Below, one piece after another: positions 1 to 5,894 of a DNA stretch of 6,084 nt. The stretch spans positions 1-6,084 of the forward strand of contig CAZHNS010000045.1 in the NCBI GenBank assembly GCA_964534175.1. The letters run 5' to 3'. Source of the DNA: JAFGHJ01 sp964534175. GTDB taxonomy: Bacteria > Hydrothermota > UBA3072. The notes below the pieces were generated by a model. It had not been told where the DNA came from and made no database searches. It saw only the letters and a program-made list of their open reading frames with translations. The first letter of the stretch is position 1. Each line of letters starts with the position of its first letter. Made by a program: the position numbers and the translations under genes.

Positions 1-292
1 TAAGAAAAATAAAAGAAGAATATAAAGGGTGCCGACATATAGAATAAACACCCTTTGTTCTTAAGGTATCTTCTACATAAGCTTTACGTACAGAAAAAGC
101 TGAAACAATATACAACGAAAATCCAACAACTATAAGGAAAATACCCGAAATCAAAAATGTCATATATGGTAAGAATTTTATATGAAAGAAGGGATAAGTA
201 AAAAAATGAATAAAAATAATTACAGCAGAAAATCCCAAAGATAAACCAGCGAATTTAATCCCTATACCCAAAAACGAAATCCTATCTGACAT
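1..292 (-). CDS. Membrane-bound methyltransferase of the ICMT/PEMT type, C-terminal part beyond the window
   Basis: The minus-strand frame from the ATG at 290-292 stays open for 97 codons to the left edge, so only the N-terminal part is seen. Two hydrophobic segments (about residues 5-31 and 42-66) are followed by a TxGxYxxxRHPxY signature: G81, Y83, R87, H88, P89, Y91. In isoprenylcysteine carboxyl methyltransferases and phospholipid N-methyltransferases this motif belongs to the S-adenosylmethionine site at the start of the catalytic region. Bacterial members methylate lipids, isoprenoids or unknown small molecules in the inner membrane, so the substrate cannot be named. An AAAGGAG at 303-309 lies 10 nt upstream of the start, slightly far but convincing. 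The gene starts 21 bp after the RND transporter stop and is probably co-transcribed with it. The family call is good; the exact activity is open. Confidence 0.8.
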   Translation of the reverse strand, partial: MSDRISFLGIGIKFAGLSLGFSAVIIFIHFFTYPFFHIKFLPYMTFLISGIFLIVVGFSLYIVSAFSVRKAYVEDTLRTKGVYSICRHPLYSSFIFL

Positions 293-313
293 ATTTATTA
301 TACTCCTTTGTTT

Positions 314-3046
314 TTATTTGCTTTTGAAAGATTTCTTCTTAACTATTCTTTCCGCGATATTTATTATAGAAGGCATAAAAAGAACAGTCGTAATAAAGCA
401 AGCGCCGACCCCGAAAACAAGCAGCGCCCCAAGACCAATAAAACCTCTATATTTGGCAATCATAAGGGAACCAAAACCTGCCATAGTAGTAAGAGAAGTA
501 AGAAGTACCGCTTTACCTGTACTCAAAAGAACATGTGGGGTCTCGCTAAATCCCTCGACCCGATATCGATGCAATATATGTACCCCGTCATCAATCCCTA
601 TACCCACTATCATAGGTATACCTATCACGTTAACCACTGTAAGCATCATACCAAAGGTCGAAAGAAGCCCCAGCATCCACAAACCTCCGGCAAGAAGAGG
701 AATAATACCTAAAAGAGCAAGTTTAAGACTTCGGAAATCCAACCATAAAAGAAGAACAACTATAAATAAAGTAAGTACCGTTGCTCTTTTACCGTCTCTG
801 CCAATCAATTCAATCAAACGAAGAAAAAGAGGAGGAAGACCTGTAACCCTATCACTCACCAACTCCAACTGCTTGCTGAATCTTCTCATGTTTTCAAAAT
901 TCCAAATATATTCTCTCGGATATATATTTACAAGAAAAAGATCCTCAGCATCGTTGACATATCGGCTCTTAATATTATACGGGATATTATCGAGAGTTAA
1001 AAACTCCGGGTTAGCCATATCGTAAATTTTCTTTCTCAATAAAGGCTCGTATAACTTTTGGAATTTATTGAGCCTCCTAATCGAAACCGCGGGATTTTCC
1101 TTTATCTTATCAACAAGATTCAAAATAATGCTCTCTGGATTCTCGGATTCTGGATCACCAATTATGCTTTTACATTTTTCATCGACCTTATCCTGACCAC
1201 CTAAAAATGCGAGCTGTGAAAGTTCATATATATTCATATCGAACCGCTCTAACTGCTCTATTAAATCCTGCAGGTCACCTAATGAGATGGGAAGATTTTG
1301 CTTGTTTTCATCTAATAAATTCCTGATTTTATTTATGTAAACGAGCCTCTTTCTCTGTTTCTCCATCGGAGGGCAGAAATCTCCTATATTCTCAACCATC
1401 GAAAAGGAAGGCATTTCTTTTGCTTTTTCAGCCAGAGTATAGGACTCCTCTATCGTTGACGCAGTCACCATTGCATAATCGATAGAAAGATCAAAAGCAT
1501 CAACGATTGTATCCTGAAGCATTACAGTAGGGAGACCTTTTGGTTCAATATTAAGCATGTTATAATCAAATTTTAGCCTGTATTTATACTGATAGAAGAA
1601 AAAACCAGTAAATAAAAATCCGATTAAAAGATATATCAAAGGACGCTTACTTACGCTTTTACCAAAATTTTCTAAAGCTGTAAACTCAATATGTCTGGGC
1701 TGAAAAGGTCTTTTCATAATCTTCGATGAGAATCTTTCCATTGCCGCAAGAAAAGCAGGCAAACCAATAATTGTTACAACCATAGCGCATATTATACCCA
1801 TACCGAGAACAACTCCCATCTCTTTTATTCCTCTCGTTACCGATATAGAAAGAGTAAAAAAAGCTGCTGCAGTAGTTAAAGCTCCGGTTATAATGCCACC
1901 TCCTGAGCGAACAAGAGCCTCCTCCATTGCAGTGGGAGCATCCTTATCAATCGTTCTACGTTCACTATATAAAGAAATAATATGAATCGCATAGTCAATA
2001 CCGAGCCCAATCAAAATAACTCCGAACATAGCCGTCATCAAATTCAATCTTCCCGGATAAATAGCAACAAGACCTACAGTAATTATAATAGCCAAAATAA
2101 GGTTCACTCCTGCAAGTATAGGAACGCTTAACATCCTGAAAGTTAGAACGAAAAGCAAAATAACCAGTATTAAAGCAAGTATAAGTCCATGGTACATATC
2201 TCTCGTAGTATAGTACATCTCATCTCTCTGTAGAGGAATACTGCCTGAAAGACCAGCTCTTACATCTTGATAATTTTCCAAATTTTTGTTTAAAATAGCC
2301 TGTATCGAGTCGGTCGACGCTACATCTTTTTCAACATCCATCTCGTTAAAAGTAGGCTTAACAGTCATCAAAAGGATTCTCTTATCCTGAGAGATAAAAT
2401 ACGGGTCACCGTAAAGGAATCTATCAATCGCTTTCTCTACCAATTCTTCATCCGCTTTTTCGGGATCGCTGACGATCTCGTCCATTGTTGTGATCCAGTA
2501 CTGAAAACCGTCGAGGGAGCGTACCGCTTCATCTTCTTTCTCCTTAGTGTTGAGTGCATCCTTGTCTCCGACATATTCTTCTTCGAAATTATCGTTTATA
2601 TTATTCAAAAGAGGTATAAGATTCAAATTAGCGAACATATCAGAGGTGCTTTTCAAATCCTTTTCCTTAATAAGCATAAACCCGTGGCGTGCAAAAAAGG
2701 CTTTATCAATCTTATAGTATACTTCCTCAACATACTCTGTTAGTTTCTCAATTTGGGGAGCTATTTCATCAGCAAATTCCTTTATCTCCTTTTCCTTACC
2801 CTGTACCACCACTATTGAATTTGTAGCGCTACGGAATTCCTTTAAAATTCTGTCAAACTCCTCTGCCATGGGTTCGTTTACCGGCAGCATATCAGACCAG
2901 CTCATCTCCATAGTGAATCTTTTTGTTTTATATAAGTATGCTACCGATATTAAACAAATCGCCGACACAAGGAAAAGACCGATTAAGATCCGCCAGGGAT
3001 GAGTCATCGAAAAACGTCCCCAAGACTTAAGCAATTTATCTCTCAT
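314..3046 (-). CDS. RND-superfamily MMPL transporter (HpnN-like), inner membrane, 910 aa
   Basis: This is a full-length MMPL-type RND permease, a proton-driven pump that moves lipids or other hydrophobic molecules out of the inner membrane. It shows the duplicated RND plan: TM1 at about 18-38, a periplasmic domain at about 40-285, a bundle of five helices at about 287-435, TM7 at about 469-486, a second periplasmic domain at about 490-750, then five helices at about 755-892. The proton-relay positions are visible in both halves: GLGIDYAIH with D351 in TM4, and GIGIDDGVH with D819/D820 in TM10. The stretches 378-404 and 840-866 are also recognisable duplicates (SGGGIITGALTT versus STGKAVLLTSLTT). 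The start is secure: AAAGGAGG lies 6 nt before the ATG. The length suits the HpnN/COG1033-like two-domain proteins rather than the roughly 1,030-residue AcrB type, and no adaptor gene is adjacent. HpnN itself carries hopanoids and the bacterial sterol transporter BstA is related in type; the substrate here is unknown. Confidence 0.93.
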   Translation of the reverse strand: MRDKLLKSWGRFSMTHPWRILIGLFLVSAICLISVAYLYKTKRFTMEMSWSDMLPVNEPMAEEFDRILKEFRSATNSIVVVQGKEKEIKEFADEIAPQIEKLTEYVEEVYYKIDKAFFARHGFMLIKEKDLKSTSDMFANLNLIPLLNNINDNFEEEYVGDKDALNTKEKEDEAVRSLDGFQYWITTMDEIVSDPEKADEELVEKAIDRFLYGDPYFISQDKRILLMTVKPTFNEMDVEKDVASTDSIQAILNKNLENYQDVRAGLSGSIPLQRDEMYYTTRDMYHGLILALILVILLFVLTFRMLSVPILAGVNLILAIIITVGLVAIYPGRLNLMTAMFGVILIGLGIDYAIHIISLYSERRTIDKDAPTAMEEALVRSGGGIITGALTTAAAFFTLSISVTRGIKEMGVVLGMGIICAMVVTIIGLPAFLAAMERFSSKIMKRPFQPRHIEFTALENFGKSVSKRPLIYLLIGFLFTGFFFYQYKYRLKFDYNMLNIEPKGLPTVMLQDTIVDAFDLSIDYAMVTASTIEESYTLAEKAKEMPSFSMVENIGDFCPPMEKQRKRLVYINKIRNLLDENKQNLPISLGDLQDLIEQLERFDMNIYELSQLAFLGGQDKVDEKCKSIIGDPESENPESIILNLVDKIKENPAVSIRRLNKFQKLYEPLLRKKIYDMANPEFLTLDNIPYNIKSRYVNDAEDLFLVNIYPREYIWNFENMRRFSKQLELVSDRVTGLPPLFLRLIELIGRDGKRATVLTLFIVVLLLWLDFRSLKLALLGIIPLLAGGLWMLGLLSTFGMMLTVVNVIGIPMIVGIGIDDGVHILHRYRVEGFSETPHVLLSTGKAVLLTSLTTMAGFGSLMIAKYRGFIGLGALLVFGVGACFITTVLFMPSIINIAERIVKKKSFKSK

Positions 3047-3061
3047 CTCAAACCTCCTTTA

Positions 3062-4249
3062 TTAAAAATATGCCCTTGCGCGCATCACCACGCCATTCCC
3101 GAGCTTACTGCTATAAATCTTTCCCTCACTGCCCGCATAGATATTTCCCATAATACTCAAATCTACATTCTCAAAAATGTTGTAATCAATTACAGGAATA
3201 AAAGCAGCGCTACCGTCTGATATACTAACAATAGACATAAGCTGCAAATTTATTAAATCAGTTATTGGATAACTTATCATCGTATACATCTGATCTTGAG
3301 ATATAGTCTTGCTTTCCCCCAGATAAAATCTAAGCCAATCATTTATATTATAATCCTCGTAACTTGTTTTCCCTCGTTCATTTCTATGATATTCAAGCAA
3401 ACAGTAAAATCCGGATTCAAAAGTATAGTCGGTCCCAACTAAAAACTCATAAAAATCATCCGAAGTTTCCATAAAATTATAAGCGCCCTCTCCCCAAACA
3501 CCCAATCCCAGAAGTTGCCCTACAAACTCAAACCCGGCAAGCCTTCTTCGCTCGTTTGTTACCGAAAGCGAATAAAAATCAGTCAATTCATCCTGGAACT
3601 CGTAACCTGTCAGGACAAAATCAAAATGCCCCAAACCTACTTTCAAGCGAACAAGTTTTCCTGAATTGTTCCAATCACTTTCTATCGGCGAATAAAGAAA
3701 CATAACACTTATTCTGTTCGAGAGCATAACATCTAATCTCGCGGCGTTATGTCCTGTCTGCTCGTAAGTAGGATCTAACGCGTCCTTCAAGTTAAACACA
3801 TCGACCGGATTAGAAAAATAACCTGTGCCAAGAGAAATCTGCTGTTTACCAAAAGTACAGGCTATCCTCGAACCCGACATTCTAACATAAACATTATCAA
3901 GATATAATGTATCATTAAATGTAATACTGAAATACGAACGCAATTCCTGAGGTATTTCTTCTACTATTTCTGAAGAAAAAAAATCAAGAATATTCCAGCT
4001 TTTTTTACCGAAGTAAATATTGTAGATTAAATCGGCTCCAAATCCCACGTTAGAAGCAGAACTTTGCAAATCAAGGCGTAACTTATCCGAATTCATTTGA
4101 TAGGATTCTCCATTCTGGTAAAGATAAATAAACTGAGGTTCAAAATATCCAAAGATATCGACCTCTTCCGCATTAGCATTGGGCGTTACCAATAAATTTA
4201 AAACGACCTCAAAAACAACGAATCTTAAAAAAGAAGCTGCGCTTCTCAT
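3062..4249 (-). CDS. Outer-membrane beta-barrel protein, porin-like, partner of the RND transporter
   Basis: The 395-residue product has a signal peptide (hydrophobic stretch about 7-21) with a likely cleavage after A27 in the sequence NANA-EE. The rest is a run of short alternating polar/apolar segments rich in Tyr, Phe and Gly, as in transmembrane beta-barrels. It ends in ARAYF, with Phe last and apolar residues at alternate positions before it (F395, A393, A391, M389, V387), the C-terminal signal read by the BAM assembly machinery. Residues 133-172 (FGKQQISLGTGYFSNPVDVFN, then DPTYEQTGHNAARL, in outline) resemble the GKQ-x-WGxG-x-NPxDVFNP pattern of DUF1302-like and related porin-like proteins encoded beside MMPL transporters; the match is from memory. 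The ATG overlaps the stop of the preceding gene as ATGA, with only a weak GGGATG upstream, so translation is probably coupled. Likely role: outer-membrane end of the transport route; specificity unknown. Confidence 0.82.
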   Translation of the reverse strand: MRSAASFLRFVVFEVVLNLLVTPNANAEEVDIFGYFEPQFIYLYQNGESYQMNSDKLRLDLQSSASNVGFGADLIYNIYFGKKSWNILDFFSSEIVEEIPQELRSYFSITFNDTLYLDNVYVRMSGSRIACTFGKQQISLGTGYFSNPVDVFNLKDALDPTYEQTGHNAARLDVMLSNRISVMFLYSPIESDWNNSGKLVRLKVGLGHFDFVLTGYEFQDELTDFYSLSVTNERRRLAGFEFVGQLLGLGVWGEGAYNFMETSDDFYEFLVGTDYTFESGFYCLLEYHRNERGKTSYEDYNINDWLRFYLGESKTISQDQMYTMISYPITDLINLQLMSIVSISDGSAAFIPVIDYNIFENVDLSIMGNIYAGSEGKIYSSKLGNGVVMRARAYF

Positions 4250-5016
4250 TTTTTCATCCCCATCTCAGTAAAGAGGTTATCGGGCAAATCTACATTATAG
4301 GTCATTTTTCTGAATTCCATGGAAGTTTTCGTACCATCGAGCTTATTATACATGACCATTTTCATAGGTGTTGGTATTCCATCGATTGTTTTTACATCGC
4401 TCAAGATGAGTTCTTTTTCCAGAAGTTCCGGATCCTTTTCATGATAATAGTCTATTACTAAAGGAACATAACTTTCCTTCTTGACCCATGCAATTAGGCG
4501 CGAATAGCCAGCATCAGAATCTTTTTTGCTTGCAAGCTCAAGCTTATAACACAATTCCCCCTCTTTTTCTTCTTCTCCGAGCAGAGTAGAATTATAATCG
4601 TTTTCAAACTCATTCGAAGAGCCAAGGTCTTCATAAGAAAAATCACTTCCCTGTACTTTCTGTTTTTTTGCATGAGTTGCCAACTTCCTGACTCTATTAG
4701 TCCCCGGAAAATACATCCAGATATCATCAGCGTTATTTAACATCAAAATTGTCTGATTTTTAACCCTACCGGGTTCGAGATATTTCATCAAACTTTTTTC
4801 GCCACCATTTTTAGAATACGCTTTATAAACAAATGTCCTTTCCTGCCCACTGGAAGTAGTTATTGTCATCTCCATTACAGCTTCCGATTGCTCAGGATTT
4901 AATGTTTCTGTCATCGTTCTTATAATCTCTTCAGCAGTAATTTCTTTTCCCGTTTCTTCTGCCCTTACACCAAAACACATCATAAAAACAAAAATAATTA
5001 AAATTTTCTTCAGCAT
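4246..5016 (-). CDS. LolA-like periplasmic protein (outer membrane lipoprotein-sorting family)
   Basis: The 256-residue product starts with a signal peptide (K3-K4, hydrophobic 5-16) and a probable cleavage after A19 (VRA-EE). The mature part carries the marks of the LolA_like family (Pfam PF17131 type): a FVYKAYSK strand, KYLEPGRVKNQTILM at 78-92, DDIWMYFPGTNRVRKL at 97-112 and GSDFSYEDL at 123-131, followed by paired strands to the end. In this family a half-open beta-barrel holds an acyl chain or other hydrophobic ligand, so the protein can ferry lipid between membranes. Despite the family name, such RND-linked paralogues are unlikely to be the housekeeping LolA. A GGAGG lies 4 nt before the ATG at 5014-5016. 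It is the first gene of the transport operon and overlaps the barrel gene by 4 bp (ATGA), which argues that the two proteins are made together. Ligand unknown. Confidence 0.88.
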   Translation of the reverse strand: MLKKILIIFVFMMCFGVRAEETGKEITAEEIIRTMTETLNPEQSEAVMEMTITTSSGQERTFVYKAYSKNGGEKSLMKYLEPGRVKNQTILMLNNADDIWMYFPGTNRVRKLATHAKKQKVQGSDFSYEDLGSSNEFENDYNSTLLGEEEKEGELCYKLELASKKDSDAGYSRLIAWVKKESYVPLVIDYYHEKDPELLEKELILSDVKTIDGIPTPMKMVMYNKLDGTKTSMEFRKMTYNVDLPDNLFTEMGMKK

Positions 5017-5051
5017 ATCTCCTCCACCTTACCGCCTTCTACAGAAGACAG

Positions 5052-5071
5052 TTAATTGGTTTAATAGTTAA
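5052..5071. promoter_or_regulatory. Degenerate palindrome upstream of the transport operon, possible second TetR site
   Basis: A 20-bp element with outer arms TTAATTGG...TAGTTAA resembles the tetR operator: read on the minus strand it starts TTAACTA and ends TTAA, matching the 5767-5786 site at 13 of 20 positions. One half-site is intact; the other is degenerate. It lies across the candidate -10 region of the transport operon. AT-richness makes chance resemblance quite possible, so this is a tentative call. Confidence 0.35.
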
Positions 5072-5089
5072 ATTGCCAAATAGTCCCAA
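5061..5089 (-). promoter_or_regulatory. Candidate promoter of the LolA/barrel/RND operon
   Basis: On the minus strand TTGGGA (5084-5089) and TATTAA (5061-5066) are 17 bp apart, each matching the sigma-70 consensus at four of six positions. Transcription would start near 5054, about 38 nt before the LolA-like ATG. A second possible -35, TTGGCA at 5074-5079, has no good partner. Since no terminator is visible after tetR, readthrough from the strong tetR promoter may also serve the operon. Confidence 0.35.
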
Positions 5090-5133
5090 CCAGCCACCGC
5101 ACAAAAAAGCTATATAACATTCCTTAAAAAGCA

Positions 5134-5757
5134 TTATTTTCGATGGTGTTCTATGTGAGTTTCATCAAACGCATTAATAAACATTTCATCGAGAACTTCC
5201 TTATCGACATTAAAAAATTTTGCCCATCGACTTCGATATATTACATAAACCATCATCGGAATAGAACCGGTAAAAAACTCTGTCATCCACATCTGGGTTA
5301 TATCTTCATCAAGAGTTACACCTTTACTTCTTGCTTCGTCCACTAATCCAACAAGTTCACTACCTGCTTGCCTTTTCATTATTTCAAGAAAAGGATACCT
5401 TCTACCCTTTATAGACTCCATAAGCATTATCTTTAAAAGCTCCTCATTTTCCATCATAAAACCAAGTAAAATCCTCATCATCTCGCCCACCCTATACCTT
5501 GAATCAAAAACCTCCTTCGATTCCATTTTAGAGAAAAGCTCCTGAAATCGAACTAAACCTTCTCCCATAAAATTATCGAAAATTTTCGTGAGTAAATCAT
5601 CTTTATTTTTAAAATAATAATAAATAAGCGCCTTGTTCACTTTTGCCCTCAAGGCTATTTCATCAACAGTAGCGGCATCAAAACCCTTCTTCGCAAAAAG
5701 CGATGTCGCGACTTTCATTATTTTCTCCTTTGCGTTTTCTTTTTTTCTGGTGGCCAA
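5134..5757 (-). CDS. TetR/AcrR-family transcriptional repressor, TTG start
   Basis: The 207-residue protein has the TetR N-terminal DNA-binding domain: helix 1 at about 8-24 (EKIMKVATSLFAKKGF), then the helix-turn-helix at about 29-50 (TVDEIALRAKVNKALIYYYF) and the usual KNKDDLL entry to helix 4. Residues from about 60 onward are helical and variable, forming the ligand-binding and dimer domain. TetR proteins usually repress until a small, often hydrophobic, ligand binds. The start used is TTG at 5755-5757, preceded by AAGGAGG with 4 nt spacing; an in-frame ATG at 5716-5718 also has an AAGGAG six nt upstream but would remove half of helix 1. The gene is transcribed in the same direction as the LolA/barrel/RND operon, 117 bp ahead of it. 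A palindrome over its transcription start suggests self-repression. Targets beyond itself are inferred. Confidence 0.93.
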   Translation of the reverse strand: MATRKKENAKEKIMKVATSLFAKKGFDAATVDEIALRAKVNKALIYYYFKNKDDLLTKIFDNFMGEGLVRFQELFSKMESKEVFDSRYRVGEMMRILLGFMMENEELLKIMLMESIKGRRYPFLEIMKRQAGSELVGLVDEARSKGVTLDEDITQMWMTEFFTGSIPMMVYVIYRSRWAKFFNVDKEVLDEMFINAFDETHIEHHRK

Positions 5758-5760
5758 CTC

Positions 5761-5767
5761 TCCTCCT
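5761..5767 (-). promoter_or_regulatory. Ribosome binding site that supports the TTG start of the tetR-like gene
   Basis: Read on the minus strand, AAGGAGGA precedes the TTG at 5755-5757 with about 4 nt between GGAGG and the start codon. It overlaps the edge of the palindromic operator (5767-5786), so a bound repressor would sit directly next to the translation start region in the DNA. It is the reason for preferring the TTG over the internal ATG at 5716-5718. Confidence 0.7.
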
Positions 5768-5786
5768 TAACTAACTATTTAGTTAA
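5767..5786. promoter_or_regulatory. Palindromic operator, probably bound by the adjacent TetR protein
   Basis: Two perfect 8-bp inverted arms, TTAACTAA (5767-5774) and TTAGTTAA (5779-5786), are separated by CTAT. The size and the TAACTAA/TTAGTTA half-sites are typical of operators of TetR/AcrR regulators. The site begins 5 bp downstream of the -10 box of the tetR promoter and covers the expected transcription start, so occupancy should block the promoter. The arms are seen in the sequence; binding by this TetR protein is inferred from position. Confidence 0.75.
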
Positions 5787-5790
5787 AATA

Positions 5791-5818
5791 ATTATAATGA
5801 TTTTTTTTATTTTGTCAA
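5791..5818 (-). promoter_or_regulatory. Consensus sigma-70 promoter of the tetR-like gene
   Basis: On the minus strand there is a perfect TTGACA (5813-5818) and a perfect TATAAT (5791-5796) with a 16-bp spacer. Transcription should begin near 5784, inside the palindrome at 5767-5786, giving a leader of about 27 nt. A full-consensus promoter for a regulator gene makes sense if it is normally held down by its own product. Confidence 0.8.
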
Positions 5819-5833
5819 GGGGATTTCAGATTC

Positions 5834-5862
5834 TTCGAATCATTATTGACTATCTTTATAAT
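5834..5862 (+). promoter_or_regulatory. Candidate promoter of the divergent gene at 5895
   Basis: A perfect TATAAT at 5857-5862 lies 17 bp after a poor -35, TTCGAA (5834-5839). An alternative uses TTGACT (5846-5851) with a weak TAATTT 16 bp on (5868-5873). Either would give a short leader before the ATG. A small inverted repeat, GATTC-TTC-GAATC at 5829-5841, overlaps the -35 of the first option. This promoter and the tetR promoter are back to back, with about 16 bp between their -35 elements. Confidence 0.45.
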
Positions 5863-5894
5863 TGTATTAATTTTAAACAAAAAAAGGAGGATTT

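Noticed and set aside
318..1025. Long plus-strand open frames opposite the RND transporter gene (also 308-712 and 2999-3220)
   Set aside because: They lie fully or mostly antisense to a clear 910-residue transporter, have no ribosome binding site of note and encode basic, low-similarity peptides; they are shadows of the coding strand.
314..3046. AcrB/MexB-type multidrug efflux pump
   Set aside because: The length, the domain sizes and the GIDYAIH/GIDDGVH motifs fit the MMPL/HpnN branch, and neither an adaptor nor a TolC-like gene is present.
4494..4727. Minus-strand open frame of 77 codons inside the LolA-like gene
   Set aside because: It is in another frame of a gene with unmistakable family motifs and shows no independent start signal.
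4973..4981. Possible lipoprotein attachment at C14 of the LolA-like protein
   Set aside because: The residues before C14 are F-M-M, which do not fit a lipobox, while VRA-EE at 17-21 is a normal signal peptidase I site.
4246..5016. Housekeeping LolA of lipoprotein sorting
   Set aside because: The motifs fit the larger LolA_like family found beside RND transporters, and the gene sits in a regulated transport operon rather than a lipoprotein-sorting context.
5095..5133. Rho-independent terminator after the tetR-like gene
   Set aside because: There are T runs on the minus strand (such as GCTTTTTT) but no GC-rich hairpin in front of them, so no terminator is called.
5143..5346. Plus-strand open frame opposite the 3' part of the tetR-like gene
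   Set aside because: Antisense to a well-supported TetR coding region, with no ribosome binding site or recognisable protein.
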